A stretch of DNA of 64,000 bases from Marinifilum_A sediminis (lineage in GTDB: Bacteria > Bacteroidota > Bacteroidia > Bacteroidales > Marinifilaceae), in contig CANMCX010000001.1 of NCBI GenBank assembly GCA_947496465.1, forward strand, positions 1,054,001 to 1,118,000. The letters are read 5' to 3'. Shown here piece by piece: positions 8,710 to 16,425 of the stretch. The position numbers and the translations under genes were made by a program. How positions within the stretch are numbered: the stretch's first letter is position 1; each line of letters begins with the position of its first letter. The notes under the pieces are model-generated. The model searched no databases, had not been told where the DNA came from, and worked only from the letters and a program-made list of their open reading frames with translations.

Positions 8710-8798
8710 TTTAAGTAATTTTAAATGATAATCAAATTTAACAATTTATTTAAAAATATTGTAAATTGTTTATTAATTATTTTAAATAATTACTTAAA
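8710..8798. promoter_or_regulatory. Long nested palindrome between divergent operons
   Basis: Two perfect inverted repeats share one centre (about 8754.5). The outer pair is TTTAAGTAATT (8710-8720) and AATTACTTAAA (8788-8798); the inner pair is AACAATTTA (8740-8748) and TAAATTGTT (8762-8770). The palindrome fills almost the whole gap between the start of the defence operon and the start of the endonuclease I gene, so it must overlap both promoters. It could be a dimeric regulator's operator or a cruciform/recombination relic. Confidence 0.55.
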
Positions 8799-8807
8799 CA
8801 AATTGCT

Positions 8808-9602
8808 ATGAAAAAAAGAGTCATTTTTCTATTATTGTTATTTATGGGTGTTCATTCTACAGCACAAATCCCAGCTGGTTATTACAAAAACTGTGAAGAA
8901 AAAAGTGGTGAACAATTAAAAAAATGTCTTCATGAAATTATTGATGATCACGTAGACTATAATTATACACATTCAAAGAAAATAGATGTTTGGGATATAT
9001 TAAAAGAAACTGATAGAGATCCTAACAATCCTAATAATGTGGTATTAGTATATTCTGGTATTTCAACAGATGCAAAGCAAGAATACAACAATGGTAAAGG
9101 CTGGGAAAGAGAACATGTTTGGTCTGCATCGCATGGACCATTTGAAAGAGAAGATATCCCAGGAACAGATGTACATCATTTAAAACCAGTTCATTCGTAC
9201 TTTAATAGATCCTCTGGAAAATGGGCACGTGATTTTGATTACTGTGATGAGTTAGTTTTATATAATGGTAATGGTTATGATTGCTATTTAAATAAAGATG
9301 CTTTTGAACCAAGAGATGCTGTAAAAGGAGATATTGCAAGAATATTATTTTATATGGCCGTTAGATATGAAGGTGACGATAATTTTCCAGATCTTAAATT
9401 AGTTAACACCATTCCATCCTCCACTTACCCTAACAATTCACCTCAATATGGTAGACTATCAATTTTATTGGAATGGCATAAAATGGATCCTGTCGATGAA
9501 TTCGAAAAAAATAGAAACAACATCATTTACAAATATCAAAAAAATCGAAATCCCTTTATAGATCATCCTGAATATGTGAATTTAATTTGGAGTAGTAATT
9601 GA
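8808..9602 (+). CDS. Secreted endonuclease I family DNase
   Basis: A 264-aa protein with a Sec signal peptide (MKKRVIFLLLLFMGVHSTAQ, cleavage near residue 19-20). The mature part is the Endonuclease_1 fold: REHVWSASHG at 101-110 (metal-binding His/Glu region) and DVHHL at 121-125. Known relatives are the periplasmic or extracellular DNases EndA of E. coli, Dns of Vibrio and others, which cut double-stranded DNA. As transposon cargo next to a disrupted comM, it may degrade incoming transforming DNA (hypothesis). It is monocistronic: palindromic promoter region upstream, intrinsic terminator downstream. It could also be a nutritional nuclease. Confidence 0.88.
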   Translation: MKKRVIFLLLLFMGVHSTAQIPAGYYKNCEEKSGEQLKKCLHEIIDDHVDYNYTHSKKIDVWDILKETDRDPNNPNNVVLVYSGISTDAKQEYNNGKGWEREHVWSASHGPFEREDIPGTDVHHLKPVHSYFNRSSGKWARDFDYCDELVLYNGNGYDCYLNKDAFEPRDAVKGDIARILFYMAVRYEGDDNFPDLKLVNTIPSSTYPNNSPQYGRLSILLEWHKMDPVDEFEKNRNNIIYKYQKNRNPFIDHPEYVNLIWSSN

Positions 9603-9622
9603 TGTTCGCTTGAAACAAAAAG

Positions 9623-9653
9623 AAAAGAGGTAAATGCTTTTACCTCTTTTTTA
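9623..9653 (+). terminator. Intrinsic terminator after endonuclease I
   Basis: A stem of AAAAGAGGTAAA (9623-9634) with TTTACCTCTTTT (9639-9650), a four-base loop and a following T run. It lies 20 bp after the stop codon. The A-rich left side means it could also work in the other direction for the minus-strand gene ending at 9748. Confidence 0.8.
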
Positions 9654-9747
9654 AAGTAATTACCACTTATCGATTTGCTACCCTCGAATAAAAATATTCC
9701 GTATTTATAGAATCATTATTAGATGAAGTATATCATCTAAACACCAA

Positions 9748-11319
9748 TTATATATCAAAACAATCCTGCAAAAGGGTATTGTCTGCTAATGAATTACAAT
9801 GCTCAACAATCCTAAATGAAAATTTACTTCGAATTAATTTTGTATTATGATGCTTAAAAAGACTTCTATTTTTTTTAATATTTGGCTTAATAAATTCACT
9901 CCATTTAAACCTGTTATTCTGCATCATAAAATTAAGAAAACCTGTAATTCGATCATCGTTCCTATCATTTAGATCATTTCCACAATTTTTCAATATTACA
10001 ATACCAAATTCAAACCCCAAATCAATAACTATATAAGAATTCAATTTCATGAGAATGATAAGAATTTTCAACTCTATTACACCATTGAATATATAATGTT
10101 CTTCTTCCTTAAATAATAACTTAGAGTATGGATAGTCTTTTGAATTATTTATTGTTGCAAACCCAAATTTCACATTCAATGATTTTAACTCATAGAGAGT
10201 TCTTTGAAACTGCAAATCATCTTTATTAACTATTAATTTTTTACTCGGATCATCAAAATTAATTTCATTGCATAATCGAAGACGGTGATAATATGAATCA
10301 ATGCTTTTTTTATCTATATAATGTATAAAAGGATATTCACTAAATATTCCACAATTTTTCATGTGAGCCAAAGCAACTCCATCTAATTTCAATGGCATTT
10401 CTGCCCCGAATGACTCTTTTATAAAATTCATATACACTGCATATATATTTGATTTCGTAAAAAGATGATCAGTTTTATGTAATGGCTTAATGTTTATAAC
10501 TTCATTAACTAGCATTACATTTTTCTTTATCATCTCGCCTTGAACTTCAATTGTCAAATCTATATCAAATGGAATTTCAACAATTATATCTAAAGGTAGT
10601 TTTCCATTATTTTTTTTACTATTCATTAGCCCACAGTAAAAACCATTAAGCCCTTTTAATAGTTTTTCTAATCCAGAAACCTTACTATTGCTATAGATTA
10701 ATATTATTAAATCTAATATTAATGACAGGTAAACTTCATTATTAACAATTACATAATCATTATTAACACGTAGCATATTGTTAAAATTGATATTTAAATC
10801 CATTAATTTATATATGGCATTTAAACTGTAATATAACTGACTAAGGATAATAAAATTAGGTATATACACATTCATTCCATCATTGGAATAACCCAAATAA
10901 AAAGGTGGATTATATCCCAAAGAGTCATCTCTACTGACTATCATATCTGGATATGATGTTTGCTTTAAAAACACATTAATCCCTATACTATTATAACTTT
11001 TTCCATAAAAGATGTTCACTGTCGTAACAGGAAAAGTCGCTCTCTTTTTATTATAAATTTTTGCCATCAACCACCCTTCTTTATTAAAAACCATTCCGGC
11101 CTTCAATAAGATTGCCCTACATTCTTGAACTTCAATGATAAAAATATCTTTTTCTTCTACACTCTTTATAGAAGCTTCAGAAGATGAGATATTTGCAACA
11201 TATATTTCTCGGTAAAAATCAAACTTATTATATCTCACTCTCCCAAATGATATTAATAACCAATAATCATAAGAAACTTCTACTGTATCCTGAATCTCTC
11301 TAATGCCTTTTAATCGCAA
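9748..11319 (-). CDS. TnsE-like protein (putative alternative targeting factor), transposon terminal gene
   Basis: A 523-aa protein with no signal peptide, starting 160 bp from the transposon right end and reading inward. Tn7 TnsE has 538 aa. From memory, three segments follow TnsE in order: a beta-rich N-terminal region before an 'IP' plus long helix (VYIPNFIILSQLYYSLNA, about residue 150); a middle EIPFDIDLTIEVQGEMI segment with VNEVINIKPL; and a C-terminal domain ending KNNGNDLND...ITGFLNFMMQNN-type helix followed by a Trp (about 430-480). The similarity is weak and was not scored. TnsE directs Tn7 to replicating mobile DNA. If wrong, this is an unknown cargo protein. A position beside the end, away from tniABQ, is unusual. 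Confidence 0.45.
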   Translation of the reverse strand: MRLKGIREIQDTVEVSYDYWLLISFGRVRYNKFDFYREIYVANISSSEASIKSVEEKDIFIIEVQECRAILLKAGMVFNKEGWLMAKIYNKKRATFPVTTVNIFYGKSYNSIGINVFLKQTSYPDMIVSRDDSLGYNPPFYLGYSNDGMNVYIPNFIILSQLYYSLNAIYKLMDLNINFNNMLRVNNDYVIVNNEVYLSLILDLIILIYSNSKVSGLEKLLKGLNGFYCGLMNSKKNNGKLPLDIIVEIPFDIDLTIEVQGEMIKKNVMLVNEVINIKPLHKTDHLFTKSNIYAVYMNFIKESFGAEMPLKLDGVALAHMKNCGIFSEYPFIHYIDKKSIDSYYHRLRLCNEINFDDPSKKLIVNKDDLQFQRTLYELKSLNVKFGFATINNSKDYPYSKLLFKEEEHYIFNGVIELKILIILMKLNSYIVIDLGFEFGIVILKNCGNDLNDRNDDRITGFLNFMMQNNRFKWSEFIKPNIKKNRSLFKHHNTKLIRSKFSFRIVEHCNSLADNTLLQDCFDI

Positions 11320-11403
11320 AACTTTTAAATATATAATATTGTGAAACGAATAATTAATTTGATATCTAAAGAGCTTTAATATACATTACGATACTCCAAT
11401 CTT

Positions 11404-11479
11404 CTTTGGCAATATTCTTATCTACTTTGGCATATTCTTTTCTTCTTTGGCATATTCTCATTTACTTTGTCATTTGACA
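11404..11479. repeat. Transposon right end: four tandem transposase-binding-type repeats and TGT/ACA terminus
   Basis: The word CTTTG begins at 11404, 11425, 11445 and 11465, giving spacings of 21, 20 and 20 bp. The first three repeats share CTTTGGCA(A)TATTCT; the fourth (CTTTGTCATTTGACA) is the terminal variant. Read inward from the end, the element starts TGTCAAATGACAAAG, with the terminal TGT of Tn7/Tn5053-like ends at 11479 to 11477. Regular helical-turn spacing fits two DNA turns between transposase protomers. Confidence 0.82.
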
Positions 11480-12049
11480 AAATTTATTTAAATGGGCGTA
11501 AAACTCGGCTCGTGTATCCACAATTGTTGGTGGTATTTCCAAATCTCCCTTTAAGAAATCAATGACCTCTTTAATAGAATCGGCTCCATAAACTTCTAAT
11601 TTATTTACCACAGCAGCTTCTCTGGCATTTTGTTTAGGCAATATCAATCCTTTAAATCCCTCTTCGCGTGCCTGAATCGCCATTGGCAAAACTCCTTTTA
11701 CAGGAACCAAACTGCCATCTAGCGAAAGCTCTCCCATAATCATGTACTGATCGAGCTGATCGCAATGAATTTGCTCTGTTGCTGCAATAATTCCAATAGC
11801 AAGAGGTAAATCGTAAGCGGATCCTTCCTTTCGAATATCAGCAGGAGCCATATTAATAATAATTTTCTTGCCGGGAATTTTGTAGCCTACTTCTCGTAAG
11901 GCAGAATCAATTCGTTGCTGACTCTCCTTTACAGCATTATCGGGTAAACCAACAAGTGAGAAACGAACTCCGGGAAATACATTCACTTCAATGGTAATGG
12001 TTGTGGCGTGGATACCATAAACTGCGCTTCCATAAGTTTTTACAAGCAT
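11462..12049 (-). pseudogene. comM: comM/yifB, 5' fragment truncated by the transposon
   Basis: The N-terminal part of a magnesium-chelatase-like AAA+ helicase: MLVKTYGSAVYGI, GLPDNAVKESQQRIDSALRE, NMAPADIRKEGSAYDLPLAI and MGELSLDGSL are all typical of YifB/ComM. The family is about 510 aa; here only ~190 native residues remain, then the frame enters the transposon end and stops at a TAA it supplies (11462-11464). The cut falls before the Walker A motif, so helicase activity must be lost unless the rest is supplied elsewhere. ComM drives branch migration during natural transformation. The matching 3' part should lie left of the window, beyond the other transposon end. Confidence 0.88.
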
Positions 12050-12156
12050 GAGTTTGGATTTTCTTTTTTACAAAACGTTCTTTGAATATAATCATAAATT
12101 CGAAGCCAACCAATACATAATTCATCTTATTGATTCAAAACCATATATTTACACAT

Positions 12157-12186
12157 AAAAAAAAAGGATGCCCATTAGACATCCTT
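12157..12186 (-). terminator. Terminator after gmhA
   Basis: AAGGATG (12164-12170) pairs with CATCCTT (12180-12186). On the minus strand the stem is followed by a run of T (A run at 12157-12165 on the plus strand). It lies 20 bp beyond the gmhA stop. Confidence 0.75.
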
Positions 12187-12206
12187 AAATATTTAGAAAG
12201 CTTTAC

Positions 12207-12791
12207 TTATTTCATTTTTGCTTCGATGTATTGAATCAGGCAATGAATTACTTTAATATGTATTTCTTGTACTCTGTCTGAAAATAATCTCCAGGGAACT
12301 CTAATTTCAACATCGCAAAGTTCTGCCATTTCTCCACCTGTTTTACCTGTTAATCCAACTACAATCATCCCTTTTTCTTTAGCTGATTTTATGGCATTAA
12401 TAATATTTGCTGAATTTCCAGAAGTACTTATTCCCAACAAAACATCACCTTTTTGCCCTACTCCTTCAACATATCTGGAAAAAATATAGTCAAAACCATA
12501 ATCGTTACCCACACAGGTAATGTGGCTAGGATCGGCAATAGCAATTGCAGGCATGGCTTTTCTATCTTCTCTGAATCTACCCGTCAATTCTTCAGCAAAA
12601 TGCATAGCGTCGCACATGGAACCTCCATTGCCACATGAAAGTACTTTTCCTCCATTTTTAAGTGATTCCACCATGGCATAACCAGCTTTTTCGATGGCTT
12701 TAAAATTATCTTCGTTCGCAATAAATTCATTCAACACATTTTGTGCATCCAGAAAGCTGCTTTTTATATCGTTTATAATCATGTTGTTCAA
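12207..12791 (-). CDS. gmhA: Phosphoheptose isomerase GmhA (SIS domain)
   Basis: GmhA converts sedoheptulose 7-phosphate to D-glycero-D-manno-heptose 7-phosphate, the first step of ADP-heptose synthesis for the LPS core. The 194-aa length is standard. Family signatures are readable along the whole protein: SCGNGGSMCDAMHFAEEL (about 54-71), CVGNDYGFDYIFSRYVE, GISTSGNSANII (about 122-133) and the C-terminal QEIHIKVIHCLIQYIE with the conserved His. The gene is monocistronic with its own terminator and stands between the comM remnant and the divergent K+ channel gene. Cytoplasmic enzyme; assignment is secure. Confidence 0.95.
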   Translation of the reverse strand: MNNMIINDIKSSFLDAQNVLNEFIANEDNFKAIEKAGYAMVESLKNGGKVLSCGNGGSMCDAMHFAEELTGRFREDRKAMPAIAIADPSHITCVGNDYGFDYIFSRYVEGVGQKGDVLLGISTSGNSANIINAIKSAKEKGMIVVGLTGKTGGEMAELCDVEIRVPWRLFSDRVQEIHIKVIHCLIQYIEAKMK

Positions 12792-12936
12792 ATTTTATTC
12801 AAAAGTAAGAAATGAAAAATACAATTACGAATTAAGAATTATCAATTCAAAATTTTAACGAAATCAATCTTCTTAGTTCTCCTTTCAATTTGACTTTTTT
12901 CATTAAGTTTACTGTGTAAACCCTATTTCTACACCT

Positions 12937-13743
12937 ATGATACCTACCAAAATAAAGCTATACGAAATTATATTTGAGGCAGATACAAAGACAGGAAAAG
13001 TATTTGATGTTTCTTTGCTAATTGTAATTCTCTTAAGTATTCTTTTTGTAATGCTGGAAAGTGTTCCTTCAATAGAAAATCAATATCATGACCAATTAAA
13101 AATTGCCGAATGGATTGTCACAATCATCTTTAGCATTGAATACATGCTGAGAATCTGGATTGTTAAAAACCCCAAATCCTATATTTTTAGTTTCTATGGA
13201 GTGATCGATCTCTTATCAGTACTTCCAAGTTATTTGGCATTAATATTTGCTGGAACTCAAGGATTAATGGTAATTAGAGCCTTGCGATTGCTTCGTGTTT
13301 TCCGAATTTTAAAACTGAATAGATATTTGAAAGAAAGTGCCATTATTATTCGGGCACTGCGAGAAAGCCGCATAAAAATATCTGTTTTCCTTTTTGCTGT
13401 TCTTATGCTAGTCATCATTATTGGAACTATAATGTATTTGGTTGAAGGTGCCGAGAATGGTTTTACAAGTATTCCCCGAGGAATTTATTGGGCTGTGGTA
13501 ACATTAACAACTGTTGGCTATGGTGACATTTCTCCGGCAACATCATTGGGACAATTTCTTGCCAGCATGGTAATGATTATTGGTTATGCAATAATAGCGG
13601 TTCCTACTGGTATTGTAACAGCCGAATTAACCAAACACACTACAAAAGAAATATCAACACAGGTTTGTCCTGAATGTTTGTCGGAAGGACATGATCATGA
13701 CGCCACTTTTTGCAGTAGTTGTGGTAGCAAACTCAATCCCTAA
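12937..13743 (+). CDS. Voltage-gated K+ channel (Kv-type) with C-terminal zinc ribbon
   Basis: A 268-aa six-helix channel. S1 is about residues 22-42, S2 about 56-75, S3 about 86-104. The S4 voltage sensor (IRALRLLRVFRILKLNRYLK, about 113-132) has Arg/Lys every third position. The selectivity filter TTVGYGD is at 191-197, between the pore helix and S6. A short cytoplasmic tail ends with two Cys pairs, CPEC and CSSC, that look like a zinc ribbon (about 242-264). Channels of this KvAP-like type conduct K+ on depolarisation. The tail may stabilise the tetramer or sense redox/zinc (inference). It reads divergently from gmhA. Confidence 0.9.
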   Translation: MIPTKIKLYEIIFEADTKTGKVFDVSLLIVILLSILFVMLESVPSIENQYHDQLKIAEWIVTIIFSIEYMLRIWIVKNPKSYIFSFYGVIDLLSVLPSYLALIFAGTQGLMVIRALRLLRVFRILKLNRYLKESAIIIRALRESRIKISVFLFAVLMLVIIIGTIMYLVEGAENGFTSIPRGIYWAVVTLTTVGYGDISPATSLGQFLASMVMIIGYAIIAVPTGIVTAELTKHTTKEISTQVCPECLSEGHDHDATFCSSCGSKLNP

Positions 13744-13920
13744 TTTTTATAAAATTTTAACGATTCTAACCACTTAAAGAAGCTATCCTAATTAAGAATT
13801 TATAGGTATATTTGTAGGTCTTTTTTAGACGAATTACGGATTGTAAATTCAAAATATTAGAAAAATAAATTGAATTTAGCCTATACCCTAAATTTACAAA
13901 TAGGTATAAAACAAAACATT

Positions 13921-14271
13921 ATGGGATTTAGTAGTGGTTTTTTCAAAAAGCCTCAGCACAAAAGATTTAATATACAGCCTCGTTATTGGGATCCTGCAAA
14001 AGAGGAACGCGAAGACAGAGAAAGAAGAATTAAATCGGAATTGGGTATTAAGGATGAAAACGGACAGTACATTCCAAATATTAAGGGTCGAATGAAGAGC
14101 GAACTCCGTCACAAGCGTGTGGATGCAAGTGGAGCAAGAAAAAAATCAAATATCAGATTGATTGTGATTTTTATTCTTCTTTCTGCTGCAGCATATATTT
14201 ATATTAATGGCTGGGACGAAGCACTTCAAAATATCATAAGCGGTATGGAAAGTTTAAAGTCTAATCGCTAA
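13921..14271 (+). CDS. Hypothetical small membrane protein upstream of mutL
   Basis: A 116-aa protein when started at the ATG at 13921; a longer frame from TTG at 13870 is less likely because it adds a poor N-terminus. The first 80 residues are hydrophilic and strongly charged (WDPAKEEREDRERRIKSELG), followed by one C-terminal transmembrane segment (IRLIVIFILLSAAAYIYIN, about 77-95). The topology is a tail-anchored protein with a cytoplasmic N-terminus. It lies 21 bp before mutL and is probably cotranscribed with it, a neighbourhood I believe recurs in Bacteroidota. Function unknown. Confidence 0.75.
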   Translation: MGFSSGFFKKPQHKRFNIQPRYWDPAKEEREDRERRIKSELGIKDENGQYIPNIKGRMKSELRHKRVDASGARKKSNIRLIVIFILLSAAAYIYINGWDEALQNIISGMESLKSNR

Positions 14272-14292
14272 CATCAAATATCAAACAATTTT

Positions 14293-16299
14293 ATGTCAGA
14301 TTTGATACAAATACTGCCAGACAACGTTGCCAATCAGATTGCTGCGGGAGAGGTAGTACAAAGACCTGCATCGGTAGTTAAAGAGCTTGTTGAGAATGCG
14401 ATAGATGCTGGTTGTAATTCAATTAAAATAAATTTAATAGATGCTGGGAAAACCCTGATTCAAGTAATTGATAATGGGTGTGGTATGTCTGTTACTGACG
14501 CAAGATTGGCGTTTGAAAGACATGCAACTTCGAAAATTCGAAAAGCCAAGGATCTATTTGCCATTAGAACCATGGGTTTTAGAGGTGAAGCCTTAGCTTC
14601 GATTGCTGCCATTGCAAATGTTGAACTTAAGACCAAACGCACCGAAGATGAACTGGGAACCCATATCGTTATTGATGGATCAGAACTTGTTTCTCAAGAA
14701 GCACTAGCATGTAGCGATGGGAGTAATTTCATCGTTAAAAATTTATTTTACAATGTACCTGCCCGACGTAAATTCCTGAAAGCCAACTCCACTGAACTTC
14801 GAAATATAATTACCGAATTTCATCGAATTGTACTTTCAAATCCTGAAATATCTTTTCAACTCATACACAATAATACTGAAATTCATAACCTTCCGGCTTG
14901 TAACATTCGTCAACGAATCATGAATGTTTTCGGAAAAACAATGAATTCCAGATTAATTACAATTAGCACAAATACCAGCATTGTAAAACTGACCGGATTT
15001 ATTGGAAAGCCAAAGAATGCTAAAAAGAACTTAGGTGAACAATTCTTTTTTGTGAACAATCGTTTCATGAGACATCCGTATTTTAACAAAGCGGTGATTC
15101 AAGCTTACGATAAGATACTTCCGCCAGAAACGGTACCTCCATATTTCATTTTCTTTGAGGTTGATCCTCAAATTATAGATATTAATATTCATCCTACAAA
15201 AACTGAGATCAAGTTTGAGGATGAACGTGCCATTTATCAGATCATTCAAGCATCAATACGTGAGGCATTGGGTAAATTCAATATTGTACCTTCCATCGAT
15301 TTTGATGAAGATACAAGTCTGGAAATTCCGGTTGCGGGACAAGAACAGGAGATTGAAGCACCAATGATTAAGGTGAATCCTGAATTTAACCCTTTCGATG
15401 CTGAGTCGAACTACAATCCTTTTGATTCCGAAAAAAGCTACAATCCTTTTGATAGTCCGGGAAGATCGATAGAGTCGAACCCATTTTTTCAGGAATTTAA
15501 AGCTAAAACTCCTGAAACCAGTAGCAAGCCTACTAAAAAAGAAGTGCCTGATAATTGGGAGAATTTATACAAAACAACTGATTCTACTGCACAAAAAGAG
15601 ATAGAACAGCCCGCTATTGACCCGGAAAATATTCCAGATTATTTTCAAGCTCCTGAAATTGCAAAGCCACAAGTTCAACAGCCGGTTCAAAATCCAGTTC
15701 AACAAGCACGACTGCAATCTTCGGAACAGCCGAAAAAAGCAAAAAACTTTTTTCAGCTTAAAAACAAGTACATCCTTACGCCTATTCGATCTGGTTTAAT
15801 GATTATAGATCAGCGAAAAGCGCACGAACGTATATTGTTCGAGAAGTTTATCAGTTCACTTGAAAATCATCAGGGAATTGCGCAACAAACACTTTTCCCA
15901 CAAACTATTGAACTAAATGCTTCCGATTATACCTTGCTACAGGTGATATTGGAAGATGTGAAAGCATTAGGGTTTGACATTAGAGAGTTTGGAAAGAAAA
16001 CTTTTGTAATCAACGGAACTCCAGCTGATATTCAAAACTGTGAACCAAAAGAGTTGCTTGAAAACTTATTGGCAAATTATAAAACCAATCAGTTAGATGT
16101 GAAATTGCAAGTGCGTGAGAACCTGGCAAAATCACTGGCAAAAGCTTCGGCGGTGAATTACGGAAAATCGCTCTCCAACGAAGAGATGAGCTCTATAATC
16201 GATCAATTGTTTGCATGTAATGTTCCCAATTTCACACCCGATGGAAAACCAATTATTTCTGTTTTAGAAACTCAAGAGTTAGAAAGTCGCTTTAAATAA
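14293..16299 (+). CDS. mutL: DNA mismatch repair protein MutL
   Basis: A GHKL ATPase that couples MutS mismatch recognition to strand incision. N-terminal motifs: EVVQRPASVVKELVENAIDAG (about 19-39), DNGCGM and TMGFRGEALASI. The transducer domain includes NNRFMRHP and HPTKTEIKFED. A Pro/Gln-rich linker with a repeated NPFD motif (about 355-395) joins the C-terminal dimerisation domain. There the endonuclease-type motif reads DQRKAHERILFE at 506-517: both Glu and the Asp of the DQHA(x)2E(x)4E motif are kept but His is Arg. Length 668 aa is normal. It follows the small membrane protein gene. Confidence 0.95.
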   Translation: MSDLIQILPDNVANQIAAGEVVQRPASVVKELVENAIDAGCNSIKINLIDAGKTLIQVIDNGCGMSVTDARLAFERHATSKIRKAKDLFAIRTMGFRGEALASIAAIANVELKTKRTEDELGTHIVIDGSELVSQEALACSDGSNFIVKNLFYNVPARRKFLKANSTELRNIITEFHRIVLSNPEISFQLIHNNTEIHNLPACNIRQRIMNVFGKTMNSRLITISTNTSIVKLTGFIGKPKNAKKNLGEQFFFVNNRFMRHPYFNKAVIQAYDKILPPETVPPYFIFFEVDPQIIDINIHPTKTEIKFEDERAIYQIIQASIREALGKFNIVPSIDFDEDTSLEIPVAGQEQEIEAPMIKVNPEFNPFDAESNYNPFDSEKSYNPFDSPGRSIESNPFFQEFKAKTPETSSKPTKKEVPDNWENLYKTTDSTAQKEIEQPAIDPENIPDYFQAPEIAKPQVQQPVQNPVQQARLQSSEQPKKAKNFFQLKNKYILTPIRSGLMIIDQRKAHERILFEKFISSLENHQGIAQQTLFPQTIELNASDYTLLQVILEDVKALGFDIREFGKKTFVINGTPADIQNCEPKELLENLLANYKTNQLDVKLQVRENLAKSLAKASAVNYGKSLSNEEMSSIIDQLFACNVPNFTPDGKPIISVLETQELESRFK

Positions 16300-16425
16300 T
16301 CCTGTTTTTTCTACAAACAAGGCTTTTGAGCTGACAAACTGTCTTGGAATTTTAATTTCAAGCCTGTAATTTTAAAATGGTCTAACTATTGTTAAGACCA
16401 TACACGAATATTAAACGCATATCGA

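Larger units (their letters stand above)
1..11479. mobile_element. Tn7/Tn5053-like transposon inserted in comM (right part; left end outside window)
   Basis: Seen: a tniA(tnsB)-tniB(tnsC)-tniQ gene order, a serine resolvase, defence-type cargo, and at 11404-11479 an ordered array of end repeats closing with TGT..ACA exactly where the comM reading frame is interrupted. Known: Tn7-like and Tn5053-like elements use a DDE transposase, an AAA+ regulator and TniQ for target choice, have TGT/ACA termini with tandem transposase-binding sites, and comM is a documented target of AbaR/Tn6022-type relatives. Inferred: the element starts left of position 1, probably about 1 kb or more away, and the 3' part of comM lies beyond that end. 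No tnsA is visible; it could lie upstream of tniA. The interior looks more AT-rich than the chromosome to the right. Confidence 0.85.

Noticed and set aside
11404..11479. Short CRISPR-like array
   Set aside because: Only four partial 15-20 bp units without spacers, and the last is at a transposon/comM junction. Transposase-binding sites explain them better.
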